From: Flavobacterium sp. BFFFF2
GTDB lineage: Bacteria > Bacteroidota > Bacteroidia > Flavobacteriales > Flavobacteriaceae
Direction: 5' to 3'
DNA length: 64,000 bases
Assembly (NCBI GenBank): GCA_002256385.1
Contig: NKJD01000014.1
Location: 17,794-81,793 of the forward strand
Shown: positions 53,720 through 62,856 of the stretch, piece by piece
Layout of the letters: each line of letters begins with the position of its first letter
Numbering within the stretch: the first letter of the stretch is position 1
The notes under the pieces: model-generated
Told to the model about the DNA's origin: nothing
Seen by the model: only the letters and a program-made list of their open reading frames with translations
Databases searched by the model: none
Made by a program: the position numbers and the translations under genes

Positions 53720-55252
53720 ATGGGGCGGTTAGGGTACCTTTTTTTAATCTTTTGTGGTCTATTTGTACAAGGCCAATTGCAACTTTCGCCCCTGTTTTCA
53801 GATCACATGCTGTTGCAACAACAATCAGAAGCAGCCATCTGGGGAACCACCGAACCGAATGCTACAGTAACGATCACTGTTGATTGGTGCGTAAAACCTA
53901 CCACCACTGTAGCAGATGCATCAGGAAGCTGGAAAACTACGATTAAAACAACGCAAGGCACATTTGTTCCTCATTGGATTCGCCTTGAATCTGGCAGGGA
54001 GAAACTGGAATTAAAAGATGTTTTAATTGGAGAGGTTTGGCTGTCGTCTGGTCAATCTAATATGGAGTTGGTTATGCGGCGGGTTGAGCAAGCGGAAACG
54101 GAAATACAAAAAGCCAATAAACCTTTTATACGGTTGTTTCAAGTAAAACGAGGTACTGCTTCTGAGCCTCAATTTTCCTTTCCCAGTGGGTCAAAGTGGG
54201 CCGTTTGTACTCCCGAATCGGTTAAAGAATTTTCGGCTATGAGCTATTATTATGCCTGTAAATTACAAGAAAAGTTGCAAATTCCCGTGGGTATCATTAA
54301 TGCCAATTGGGGTGGAACAGGAGCCGAAAGTTGGACACCAGCAACATCGATGAATTCTGAACCTAAATTGGCGAGCGTGTATGATCGGTGGAAACTATGG
54401 GAAACCAACCGCACAACTGATAGTTTGGCTTACGACCAACTGAAACTATCGAACCCCAAGGCCGAATTACCTCGCTCATTATATATGCTCAAACGGCTAC
54501 ACCGCAGGCCATCTGTGCTTTTCAATGCGATGATTCATCCAATTATTCCATATACCATTAAAGGTTTTATTTGGTATCAGGGCACTTCGAACCGAGAATG
54601 GGCCTATGAATATACCGACCAAATGAAAGCCTTAATTACGGGTTGGAGACAGTCATGGGCAAACGCCAAATTGCCTTTTTATTTTTTACAATTAACCGCC
54701 TACGGTTACAGTGACAGCCATTTAGCCAATGTCATTCGCGAAAGCCAAGTGCAAACTTTACAATTGCCTTACACCGCTTTGGCCACGACCCTCGATTTGG
54801 GCGATATGGGCGAATTGCATCCCAAAAACAAGAAACCATTTGGTGAACGTTTGGCTGCCATTGCTTTAAACGAAACCTACCAGCAAAATAAAGACTTGTA
54901 TTGTGGGCCTTTATTAGTGAAAACAAAATTTAAAAAGGGGAAAGCTATTTTAAGATTCAAGCATGATGAATGGTTGCAAATAGCTACTGATACACCCAAA
55001 TCACTGTATATTGCGGGCGAAGACCAACATTTTTACCCAGCCACGGCCTTTCTGAAAAAAAAGCTATTGTACGTATATGCAAATGAGGTTCCCCATCCGG
55101 TTGCTGTTCGTTATAACTGGAATAATTGCCCGCAAACCTACCTGTTTAATGCAGCAAATTTGCCTGCCTCTCCATTTAGAACTGACCAGTGGAACGAAGT
55201 GCGCATTCCAGAATGGGCCATCCCAGTATCAACCACGCCAAACCAAGATTGA
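53720..55252 (+). CDS. Secreted sialate-O-acetylesterase-type esterase (SASA family)
   Basis: This 510-residue secreted protein has a signal peptide ending FVQGQ, an N-terminal beta-sandwich (LFSDHMLLQQQSEAAIWGTTEPNATVTI, the usual opening of this family) and an SGNH hydrolase core. The nucleophile Ser lies in WLSSGQSNMEL, the oxyanion segment is NANWGGTGAESWTP, FIWYQGTSN shows Thr where Glu is common, and the Asp/His end is LGDMGELHPKNKKPFGERLA. The family removes acetyl or related acyl esters from sugars; in this operon it probably deacylates the imported glycan. It is 6 bp after the preceding fusion enzyme and overlaps the GH2 start by one base. Confidence 0.88.
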   Translation: MGRLGYLFLIFCGLFVQGQLQLSPLFSDHMLLQQQSEAAIWGTTEPNATVTITVDWCVKPTTTVADASGSWKTTIKTTQGTFVPHWIRLESGREKLELKDVLIGEVWLSSGQSNMELVMRRVEQAETEIQKANKPFIRLFQVKRGTASEPQFSFPSGSKWAVCTPESVKEFSAMSYYYACKLQEKLQIPVGIINANWGGTGAESWTPATSMNSEPKLASVYDRWKLWETNRTTDSLAYDQLKLSNPKAELPRSLYMLKRLHRRPSVLFNAMIHPIIPYTIKGFIWYQGTSNREWAYEYTDQMKALITGWRQSWANAKLPFYFLQLTAYGYSDSHLANVIRESQVQTLQLPYTALATTLDLGDMGELHPKNKKPFGERLAAIALNETYQQNKDLYCGPLLVKTKFKKGKAILRFKHDEWLQIATDTPKSLYIAGEDQHFYPATAFLKKKLLYVYANEVPHPVAVRYNWNNCPQTYLFNAANLPASPFRTDQWNEVRIPEWAIPVSTTPNQD

Positions 55253-57915
55253 TGAAAATTGAGCTGTCATTTTTGGGAAAAACCTTGTTGCTAAGTTGCT
55301 TGTTAAGCGTGTTTTTAAGTGGAGTAACACAAGGCCAATCTGCTTTTGTGTCGCAGAAAATTCCTTTTGACCAAGCTTGGTCTTTTTACAAAATGGACAC
55401 CGATAATCCTGCTGACATTCCGCAAAGTGGCGGTGAAATAGTGCACATTCCGCATACATGGAATCAGAAAGATGCCCTTGATGATGCGCCAGGTTTTTAT
55501 AGAGGTTCAGGCTGGTATCGCTATCAATTCACCATTGACGCAACTGATCAATCCGTTGATTATTTGCGCATTGGGACAGCCTGTATGCAAGCATGGGTGT
55601 ATGTCAACGGCCAATTGGTGAGCCAGCACCAAGGCGGGTATACTGCATTTGTTTCCAATTTGCAAAACAAATTACATACTGGTCAGAATGACTTGTTAAT
55701 TCATGTTTCCAATGCGCCCGATGCCAATGTTGCCCCTATTTCGGCTGATTTCACCTTTTTTGGTGGACTTACACGCGGCATTTGTCTGTATAGGTTCCCC
55801 AAGACACATATCCCTTTCGGGCAATATGGTGAAAGGGCTGTTCATGTGACCTATCGAGATGTCCTTCAAAAAAAAGCCTTTCTTGACATTGAAACCAAGG
55901 TGCAAGGTGCCCAAAAAGATATAACCATTAAGCAACGACTGGTCGATCAACAAGGCGTCATTTGTGCCCAACATAGTTATAAAGTAAGGGAAAGCAATGC
56001 GTTGTTGTTAACTACCCGTCAAACTTTATCCATCAAGAAACCATCACTTTGGTCGCCTGAGGACCCAGTGATGTATACCCTCATTACCGAATTGGTAGCT
56101 GAAAATGGGAGGATCATCGATACAAACCAATCGCCTATTGCATTTCGAACAGCTTCGGTATCAGGCGAACACGGGTTTTTGTTAAATGGCCAACCATACA
56201 AACTGAACGGGGTCAATCGGCACGAAATGTGGTTGGGGCAGGGGAGTGCCCTACAAACTGAGCAAACGAATGCGGATATGGCCGCCATTAAAGTGATGGG
56301 GGCCAATTTTATTCGCATTGCGCATTATCCGCAAGATGACGCGGTTTTGCAAGCCTGCGACCAATTGGGACTCATTGCTTTGGTTGAAATTCCCGTCGTG
56401 AATGAAATTACGGAAAGCGACGCTTTTTTGGCCTCGTCCGTTCAGCAAATGCACGAAATGATTGCGCAATGCGAAATACACCCGTCCGTAGTAGGCTGGG
56501 CTTTTATGAATGAAGTTTTGCTGCGATTGCCTTATAAAAAAGAGCCGGAGAAACAAGAAAAATATTTGTTAGAAGTGCAACGTCAAGCCAAAGTATTGAA
56601 TGAAACCGCCAAACAAGTTGACCCAAGTCGGTTCACCTTGCTGCCCTGTCACGGCGATTTTGGCTTATATGAAAAAGCAGGTTTGCTGACCATTACCGAT
56701 GCGATAGGCTGGAATTTATACCAAGGTTGGTACAAAGGCAAAACGGAAGAATTAGGAGGTTTTCTAGATCATTTTCACCAAAAATACCCCAACAAGTCGG
56801 TTTGGCTTTCTGAATACGGCGCCGATATGGATCCGCGTTTGTACACCGAACAACCACAACGTTTTGACTACACCCCCCAATATGGCCTACAATGGCACCA
56901 ACAGGTGATGGCACAACTCGATCAACGTGCTTATTTGGGTGGAACAGCCGTTTGGAATTACAACGACTTTTACTCTGAATACCGCCAACATGCCACGCCG
57001 CATGTGAATAGCAAAGGCTTGGTCACTTTAGATCGGAAGCCCAAAGAGGTGGCGCAGTGGTATCGGTGTCATTGGTCAAAAACGCCTTATGTGGCTATTG
57101 GCCGAAACGAACACAAATCGCTGGTGGTTCGGGGAAATCAATTTCCGATAACCATTCAGGTACCTGTTTTTACCAATTCATCCAGTATTCAGTGGTTTTT
57201 GAATGAGGAGAAGCAAACCGATTTGGAAGTAAAAAACCAAATGGTGGTGTTACCTATTCAATTAAGTAAGCCAATTGAAAGTATTCATATCCAAGTGTTA
57301 ACAGCTGATGGAAAAGCAAGTGCAGAAGCGACTTGGCGATTAGTTTATCTCATGAATGACGGGCTTACCCTTCAAAAACCAATGGGATTTTTAATGGGAA
57401 CTGCCCGCGATTATTTTCAGGCCTCCGCAGGTATTTGGTGGGTGCATGAACCCAAATCGAATGAGTTTACTTGGGGAAGTGAAGGGGGAGGTGCCTTGGT
57501 GTTTCAAACCAAAAACGGGGCTTTACCGGCCAGTGATTTGGCCATCAATGAAACAGAAGATGACCCCATTTATCAGACGCAGCGCAAGGGGATTACCCAA
57601 TTTTCTATGCCATTGGAAGCGGGTAAATACCGCATCAGCTTGTTGGGGACCCAATTGGAAGTGAATCAGAAAAAAGAAGGCTTGGTGAATCAATTGGGCA
57701 CGCAAGTGCGTCATGAATCGGCTTTGCCTATCGGAATGACCGTCCACTGTGGATCTACAGAAATAGGGACTTTTAGCCCGCCACAGGCCCCTGAAAGCCA
57801 ATCGTTTCAATTTGAAATAGATCATACAGGTGGGTTGTTCACCCTCCATTTCACCCCTTTACCTCAATGTGAAGCAGCTATTAGCGCCCTGCTCATTGAG
57901 TCCATTCAACCTTAA
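55252..57915 (+). CDS. Secreted GH2-family glycoside hydrolase (beta-galactosidase/beta-glucuronidase-like)
   Basis: I start at the ATG at 55252 (MKIELSFLGKTLLLSCLL), which gives a signal peptide and a TGATG overlap with the previous stop; the ORF-track start adds 21 residues. The roughly 887-residue enzyme has a GH2 sugar-binding domain (HIPHTWNQKDALDD, GSGWYRYQFTI), an Ig-like domain and a TIM barrel. The barrel carries acid/base Glu in GWAFMNEV, nucleophile Glu in VWLSEYGADMD and the substrate segment GVNRHEMWLGQGS. Two extra beta domains follow to the C-terminus, one with FTWGSEGGGALVFQ. Beta-glucuronidase activity would feed UxaC directly, but galactosidase cannot be excluded. Confidence 0.88.
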   Translation: MKIELSFLGKTLLLSCLLSVFLSGVTQGQSAFVSQKIPFDQAWSFYKMDTDNPADIPQSGGEIVHIPHTWNQKDALDDAPGFYRGSGWYRYQFTIDATDQSVDYLRIGTACMQAWVYVNGQLVSQHQGGYTAFVSNLQNKLHTGQNDLLIHVSNAPDANVAPISADFTFFGGLTRGICLYRFPKTHIPFGQYGERAVHVTYRDVLQKKAFLDIETKVQGAQKDITIKQRLVDQQGVICAQHSYKVRESNALLLTTRQTLSIKKPSLWSPEDPVMYTLITELVAENGRIIDTNQSPIAFRTASVSGEHGFLLNGQPYKLNGVNRHEMWLGQGSALQTEQTNADMAAIKVMGANFIRIAHYPQDDAVLQACDQLGLIALVEIPVVNEITESDAFLASSVQQMHEMIAQCEIHPSVVGWAFMNEVLLRLPYKKEPEKQEKYLLEVQRQAKVLNETAKQVDPSRFTLLPCHGDFGLYEKAGLLTITDAIGWNLYQGWYKGKTEELGGFLDHFHQKYPNKSVWLSEYGADMDPRLYTEQPQRFDYTPQYGLQWHQQVMAQLDQRAYLGGTAVWNYNDFYSEYRQHATPHVNSKGLVTLDRKPKEVAQWYRCHWSKTPYVAIGRNEHKSLVVRGNQFPITIQVPVFTNSSSIQWFLNEEKQTDLEVKNQMVVLPIQLSKPIESIHIQVLTADGKASAEATWRLVYLMNDGLTLQKPMGFLMGTARDYFQASAGIWWVHEPKSNEFTWGSEGGGALVFQTKNGALPASDLAINETEDDPIYQTQRKGITQFSMPLEAGKYRISLLGTQLEVNQKKEGLVNQLGTQVRHESALPIGMTVHCGSTEIGTFSPPQAPESQSFQFEIDHTGGLFTLHFTPLPQCEAAISALLIESIQP

Positions 57916-57927
57916 AACTTGTAATAA

Positions 57928-59112
57928 ATGAATTCTACTATGACCACCAACGAACGAAAAGCCCTGCTGACAGCTTGCTTTATCGGCTTTGCTTATTCGG
58001 CAAATTACACCAATCATGCACCTTTAAAAGACATGCTGGTGGCTGCCTTTGAAACGTCTACTTTTGAATTTACCAAAGCGAAATTTGGCCTATTAACAAC
58101 GGCCATCTTTTTAACCCATGCCTTGATGCAAATTCCGGGCGGTCATTTGGCTGATCATTTCGGCCCAAAGAAAATTCTCATTGCCGCATTATCAGTTGTT
58201 GTTATTGGTAATTTCGGTATTTCAACGTCAACGACCTATATGGCCTTAATCACTTGGAAGTTCCTCATTGGTTTTGGCACAGGAACCTGTTTTATTTCTG
58301 GCGCTCGGTATATTTATCAAAATTCAAAACCCGAAAGAGTACTTTTGAATCAAGGCTATTATGGTGCCTGCATTTTGATGGGTTCAGGATTTGTCATATT
58401 TGCTGTGCCATTGATTGCAAAGCATTTCAATGCTTGGAATTATGGTTTTTTGGCCACAGCCATCGTGGCATTATTGGGGCTGATTGCGGCCTTATTTGCG
58501 CCTCAAGCTGAAGCCAAAGAACATCCGCAAACTTCATTAAAAGCACTTTTATCACATGGTCCATTGTATGCCCTGGGTTGGGTGCAAATGGCTTCCTTTG
58601 GTTTGGTGATAGTCATTGGATCGTGGATTACCACTTTACTGACCGAAAAATCGGGCATTGAATCCAAATGGCTTATTCATGCGGTGGCATCGTTGGTATT
58701 GCTGATTGGTATATTTTCCCGATCGTATGGCGGTAATTTGGTTCAGCGCCATGGAGTTAAAAAAGTATTAGTAGGCAGTATTTTCATGAATGCTACGGGT
58801 TGCATGTTGCTGGCTTTTTTACCAGAAGTATTCCCCGTTGTATTGTTGGCGATCGTATTATTAGGCTTGGGCTGTGGGTTTCCTTATTCTGCCTTGTTTA
58901 GCAGAGCCACGTCCTTGTTTCCAGGTAGGGCAGGAGCTGCCATGGGCTTAGTAAACATGATGGGCATCGTGTTTATTTTATGTGGTGCACCCTTGGTAGG
59001 CCAACTTACCGACTTAAGTGGTAATTTCACCACTGCCTTCTTAAGTTTAGGACTATTTGCCCTTTCGTCTTTATTTGCAATTGTTAAAATTCCAGCAACT
59101 AACCAACATTAA
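57928..59112 (+). CDS. MFS transporter, candidate malonate/dicarboxylate carrier
   Basis: This 394-residue inner-membrane protein has twelve predicted helices of the major facilitator superfamily; GGHLADHFGPKKI is motif A between TM2 and TM3, and LLGLGCGFPYSALF lies in the C-half. It is a different branch from the ExuT-like transporter in the same operon. It is followed at 22 bp by a MatB-like malonyl-CoA synthetase and then a malonyl-CoA decarboxylase homologue, so malonate uptake is the simplest role. Rhizobial MatC is from another transporter family, so this would be a non-homologous replacement. Substrate is inferred from context only. Confidence 0.7.
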   Translation: MNSTMTTNERKALLTACFIGFAYSANYTNHAPLKDMLVAAFETSTFEFTKAKFGLLTTAIFLTHALMQIPGGHLADHFGPKKILIAALSVVVIGNFGISTSTTYMALITWKFLIGFGTGTCFISGARYIYQNSKPERVLLNQGYYGACILMGSGFVIFAVPLIAKHFNAWNYGFLATAIVALLGLIAALFAPQAEAKEHPQTSLKALLSHGPLYALGWVQMASFGLVIVIGSWITTLLTEKSGIESKWLIHAVASLVLLIGIFSRSYGGNLVQRHGVKKVLVGSIFMNATGCMLLAFLPEVFPVVLLAIVLLGLGCGFPYSALFSRATSLFPGRAGAAMGLVNMMGIVFILCGAPLVGQLTDLSGNFTTAFLSLGLFALSSLFAIVKIPATNQH

Positions 59113-59133
59113 TATTTATATTTCTTTAGCAAT

Positions 59134-60576
59134 ATGAACCTCTATCAACTTTTTAGTTTATCCCTGAAAGGCCGCGCCAACAAAGAAGCCCTTCAATTTC
59201 AAGACCAAACATTTACTTTTGGACAATTAGACCAACGAAGCCAGCAAATGGCTTTGTTTTTGCAGCAAAAAGGCCTTGTACAAGGCGACCGCTTGGGCGT
59301 ATATTTAGAAAATGGGGTTGAATTGATTGACCTGTTTTTGGCCTGTGTCCAATCGGGCATCATTTTTGTTCCCATGAACATTATGTATCGAGAACGCGAA
59401 TTAACGCATATCATTGAAGATGCGGCCCCCAAATTATTAATCAGTGATGGACCCGTTCCCGGCGGCTTTGACTCACTTTTAAAATCAGAATTAGCGGCCG
59501 TTTATGAAACGGCTTATGCCCCCTTTATTCCAGCCGTCATTTCAGGCGATGATCCGGCGGCATTGGTTTATACCAGCGGAACTACAGGCAAATCAAAAGG
59601 GGCTGTTTTAACGCATAACAACTTTTTGTCCAATGGGGTGAACTTGTGTTCAAGTTGGCACATCACTGAAGCTGATCGGTTTTTGTTGGCTTTGCCCTTG
59701 TTTCATGTACACGCATTGGCTAATGGCATTCACAGTTGGCTGATTAGCGGCTGTCACATGCATTTATTACCTCGTTTTGAGTACCAAAAAGCACAAGCTC
59801 AGTTTGAAACCTACCAACCAACCCTGTTTTTTGGGGTGCCTACCATTTACATTCGATTGTTAGATTGGGATGCGAAAATCGCTGAAAAAGTAGGCAAAAC
59901 TGCCCGTTTATTTGTTTGCGGATCGGCGCCATTGCCTCCGCAGGTTCTTACTGATTTTGAAGCCAAATTTGGCCATGTCATTTTGGAACGATATGGCATG
60001 ACCGAAACGTTGATGAACCTGTCAAATCCGTATATCGGTGAGCGCCGTGCAGGTACGGTCGGTTTTACGTTGCCTGGCATTTCAGCCAAAATTATCCAAG
60101 CTGACGGCAATGTGGCACCGATTGGAGAAGAAGGCGAAGTGTATATTAAAGGCCCCAACGTGTGTGCCGGTTATTGGAACCGACCCGACGCCACCGAAGA
60201 AGCTTTTGTTGATGGCTATTTTAAAACGGGCGATATGGGTGAATGTGCCGCCGATGGGTACATTACCCTGAAAGGCCGCAAAAGCGATTTAATCATAAGT
60301 GGCGGATTTAACATTTATCCCCGTGAAATTGAAGAATACCTCAGTGAACAAGCAGGCGTTTTGGAAGTGGTTGTGGTCGGAATACCGCACGAATCCAGAG
60401 GGGAAGTACCTGTTGCTTATTTAGTAACCGATCAAGATTATGATGATGAAACCGTTCAACAAAATTGTGTAAGAACCTTTGCTTCTTTTAAAATACCACG
60501 CGCCTATATCCAAGTGGATAGTTTACCGAGAACAGCGCTTGGAAAAGTGCAAAAACATTTATTACCTAAACCCTAA
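59134..60576 (+). CDS. matB: Malonyl-CoA synthetase (MatB-like acyl-adenylating enzyme)
   Basis: This enzyme activates malonate with ATP and CoA to malonyl-CoA. The 480-residue ANL-family protein has the P-loop YTSGTTGKSKGAVLTH, PLFHVHALANG (MatB: LxHxHGL), the A5 region RYGMTETLMNLSNPYIGERRAGTVGFTLPG, ARTALGKVQKHL-type C-terminal Lys (PRTALGKVQK), and KTGDMGE plus GRKSDLIISGGFNIYP. The NPYxGxRxxGxVGxxLPG pattern is the feature I associate specifically with MatB rather than other acyl-CoA synthetases. Its downstream neighbour is a malonyl-CoA decarboxylase homologue, which strongly supports the substrate. Confidence 0.8.
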   Translation: MNLYQLFSLSLKGRANKEALQFQDQTFTFGQLDQRSQQMALFLQQKGLVQGDRLGVYLENGVELIDLFLACVQSGIIFVPMNIMYRERELTHIIEDAAPKLLISDGPVPGGFDSLLKSELAAVYETAYAPFIPAVISGDDPAALVYTSGTTGKSKGAVLTHNNFLSNGVNLCSSWHITEADRFLLALPLFHVHALANGIHSWLISGCHMHLLPRFEYQKAQAQFETYQPTLFFGVPTIYIRLLDWDAKIAEKVGKTARLFVCGSAPLPPQVLTDFEAKFGHVILERYGMTETLMNLSNPYIGERRAGTVGFTLPGISAKIIQADGNVAPIGEEGEVYIKGPNVCAGYWNRPDATEEAFVDGYFKTGDMGECAADGYITLKGRKSDLIISGGFNIYPREIEEYLSEQAGVLEVVVVGIPHESRGEVPVAYLVTDQDYDDETVQQNCVRTFASFKIPRAYIQVDSLPRTALGKVQKHLLPKP

Positions 60577-60598
60577 AAATTTTATATCCCCACCTGTT

Positions 60599-61186
60599 AT
60601 GAGCCCTATTATTCCTTATGGAGACCCCGCTTTTGACCCTGCTTGGTTGTCATTGATTCAGCACGATCCGGTGCATCCAAGTATTCCGCTTGAAAAGCGC
60701 ATTACGGGCAACCGCACCTTGTATGTGTATGTACACGACAACATACCACAATTTATGGTCTGCGTTCGGGTAGGAAACCGCTTGCCGCATACCATGATCG
60801 ACATTTTGGAAGACGATGATTACCATTCAAAATTCGATGTGAGTTATGCCATTTTTTACTCGATATTTAGGTTGCCGGGGGCCACGCAAAAAGGAGCGGG
60901 AACACTTGCCATTAAAAGCCTGATTGCTTATTGTCGGGCCCAAGGGGTTCAAGGATTTTACACCTTGAGTCCAGCGCCACAAATGCGCGAACATTTTAAA
61001 CAAAAGCCCAGCGAAGCCGATATTCGCAAATACTTAGAAGCCTTTGAAGGCCCGGTGGCCCGGTTTCACTTAAATAATGGTGCCCGCATTCACAGCATTA
61101 ATTTTAATGCCGATATGTCGGTGCAGCGCATCGATGAAAGTTGGGGCATCATGGTGAATTACGATTATAATTTTTGTGATCGATAA
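60599..61186 (+). CDS. Single-domain malonyl-CoA decarboxylase (MatA-like catalytic domain)
   Basis: I start at the ATG at 60599; the ORF-track frame runs back 40 codons into the synthetase gene. The roughly 195-residue protein matches the C-terminal GNAT-like catalytic domain of malonyl-CoA decarboxylase: HPSIPLEKRI, PQFMVCVRV, AIFYSIF, GTLAIKSLI, then YTLSPAPQM with the Ser, ARFHLNNGARIHSINFNAD with the His, and GIMVNYDYNF. The equivalent Ser and His are catalytic in the known enzymes. The helical N-terminal domain of the usual 440-500-residue enzymes is missing. It would convert malonyl-CoA to acetyl-CoA and CO2. It is the last gene before the operon terminator. Confidence 0.8.
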   Translation: MSPIIPYGDPAFDPAWLSLIQHDPVHPSIPLEKRITGNRTLYVYVHDNIPQFMVCVRVGNRLPHTMIDILEDDDYHSKFDVSYAIFYSIFRLPGATQKGAGTLAIKSLIAYCRAQGVQGFYTLSPAPQMREHFKQKPSEADIRKYLEAFEGPVARFHLNNGARIHSINFNADMSVQRIDESWGIMVNYDYNFCDR

Positions 61187-61212
61187 AACAGCAGATAAAA
61201 ATAAATTTTACA

Positions 61213-61248
61213 AATAGCGCCTCGTTTGCATAAGGCGCTATTTTTTTT
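61213..61248 (+). terminator. Intrinsic terminator of the 21.6-kb operon
   Basis: The stem AATAGCGCCT / AGGCGCTATT with a 10-nt loop is followed by a run of T, 26 bp after the last stop. No comparable terminator was seen between kdgK and this point. Confidence 0.9.
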
Positions 61249-61274
61249 CAACCAAACATATCTTGCGCTTAGCC

Positions 61275-61345
61275 TCGTCGAAAGTCGAAAGTCGAAAGTC
61301 AAAAGTCGAAAGTCAAAAGTCAAAAGTCAAAAAGTCGGAAGTCAA
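61275..61345 (+). repeat. Purine-rich simple repeat (GTCGAAA / GTCAAAA)
   Basis: About eight degenerate 7-bp units. The same kind of tract occurs right after the threonine dehydrogenase stop codon at 62857. Confidence 0.85.
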
Positions 61346-61734
61346 AAGTCGAGAGACTAGACATCATTTCGTGTAAACTCAACAAAAATGGGACATCCGA
61401 TCTGACCCTACGTGGTTTCCAAAATCAATTCTTGGTACAAAAGCAGGGTAACTGCAAGGGTCACCTAACATGGTACTACTGAAACGTTGTTACAATATTT
61501 AAACATTAGCTTCGCCCCATTTGTCTCCATGCCGCAATAGCAATCGGGATCAGGGCCTCATTTTCAAATTTTCATCCAGATAGCTATCGGGATTGAATCC
61601 TTCAATTTTTCAATCATTGTAAGGCAGTAGCCATTGGACAATAGTTTTTTGTTTAAAGCTTAATGTTCAAGGTTTAAGGTTTAAAGTTGTTTTCAACCCT
61701 CTAAAAATCTCAAACCACAAAATTCAAATCCTTC

Positions 61735-61865
61735 AATCCTTCAATCCTTCAATCCTTCAATCTTCCAATCCTTCAATCCTTCAATCCTTCAATCCTTCAA
61801 TCTTCCAATCTTCCAATCCTTCAATCTTTCAATTCTTCAATCTTTCAATCATATAATCTCTCAAT
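61735..61865 (+). repeat. Octamer array TTCAATCC/TTCCAATC upstream of tdh
   Basis: About sixteen near-identical octamers of the same family as 7480-7600, ending about 18 bp before the -7 element of the threonine dehydrogenase gene. Confidence 0.9.
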
Positions 61866-61882
61866 CAAACATTCAAAATAAA

Positions 61883-61890
61883 TACATTTG
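61883..61890 (+). promoter_or_regulatory. Candidate -7 promoter element of the threonine dehydrogenase gene
   Basis: TACATTTG matches TAnnTTTG, 21 bp before the ATG at 61912. The ORF-track start (61888) lies inside this element, which favours the later start. Confidence 0.6.
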
Positions 61891-61911
61891 CAAACAACAA
61901 ACAAACTACTT

Positions 61912-62853
61912 ATGAAACCTACCATTTTAATTATTGGGGCTTGCGGACAAATAGGCACTGAACTTACTTTTGCATTGCGTCAGAAATACGGAAAAGAACG
62001 CGTCATTGCTTCAGACATTCGCAAGTTAGTAAGCCCTGTAGTTGACGATGGTATTTTTGAAGTAATCAATGCCCTCGACTTTAATCAGATAGAACACCTT
62101 ATTGAAAAATACCACGTTACAGACGTGTATTTAATGGCGGCCTTATTGTCGGCTACTGCCGAGAAAAATCCAGCGTTTGCTTGGGATTTAAATATGAATT
62201 CCCTTTTTCATGTACTTAATTTAGCCAAAGCAAATAAAATAAAAAAGGTATTTTGGCCATCAAGTATTGCTGTTTTTGGTCCATCGACGCCACGGGAGCA
62301 TACACCGCAGTATACCGTTACCGAACCTTCAACCGTATATGGGATTAGTAAACTGGCTGGTGAACGCTGGTGTGCCTATTACCATGAAAAATATGGGGTT
62401 GATGTGCGCAGTATACGTTATCCTGGGCTGATCAGTTGGGGGACTCCTCCAGGTGGTGGAACGACCGATTATGCAGTTGATATTTTCCATCAAGCATTGC
62501 AAAAAGTCACTTATACCTCTTTTTTAAAATCCGATTCTGCATTGCCGATGATGTATATGGATGATGCCATCAGAGCAACCATTGAAATCATGGAAGCGCC
62601 TGCAGATTCCATTCGAGTTCGTTCATCGTATAATTTAAGTGCCATGAGCTTTACTCCTGAACAACTGGCAGTTGAAATTCAAAAGCACCTGCCTGATTTT
62701 ACTTTACACTGTGATCCAGACTTTCGCCAACAAATAGCCGATTCATGGCCCGCGTCAATTGATGATACGGAAGCCCGAACCGATTGGAACTGGCAACCAG
62801 ACTTTGACTTAGGACGTATGACAGAGGATATGTTGACACATTTGAAAGTTTAA
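61912..62853 (+). CDS. L-threonine 3-dehydrogenase, SDR/GalE-like type
   Basis: This enzyme oxidises L-threonine to 2-amino-3-ketobutyrate with NAD+. From the ATG at 61912 (MKPTILIIGACGQIGTELT) the product has 313 residues. Extended-SDR features are the GxxGxxG NAD site (GACGQIG), YLMAALLSATAEKNP, FWPSSIAVFGP, the catalytic YGISK (YxxxK), then GERWCAYYHEKYGVDVRSIRYPG, WGTPPGGGTTDYAVDIFHQAL and PMMYMDDAIRATIEIM. This matches the non-zinc threonine dehydrogenase described from a flavobacterium. The gene has its own promoter and is bracketed by simple repeats. Confidence 0.93.
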   Translation: MKPTILIIGACGQIGTELTFALRQKYGKERVIASDIRKLVSPVVDDGIFEVINALDFNQIEHLIEKYHVTDVYLMAALLSATAEKNPAFAWDLNMNSLFHVLNLAKANKIKKVFWPSSIAVFGPSTPREHTPQYTVTEPSTVYGISKLAGERWCAYYHEKYGVDVRSIRYPGLISWGTPPGGGTTDYAVDIFHQALQKVTYTSFLKSDSALPMMYMDDAIRATIEIMEAPADSIRVRSSYNLSAMSFTPEQLAVEIQKHLPDFTLHCDPDFRQQIADSWPASIDDTEARTDWNWQPDFDLGRMTEDMLTHLKV

Positions 62854-62856
62854 AGG

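Larger units (their letters stand above)
61249..61882. other. Gene-free region with simple repeats
   Basis: No ORF is supportable. It holds a (GTCGAAA/GTCAAAA)n tract at about 61275-61345, a non-repetitive stretch, a GGCAGTAGCCATTGGACAAT motif at about 61622 that recurs near 63004, and a TTCAATCC octamer array at 61735-61865. Confidence 0.6.
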
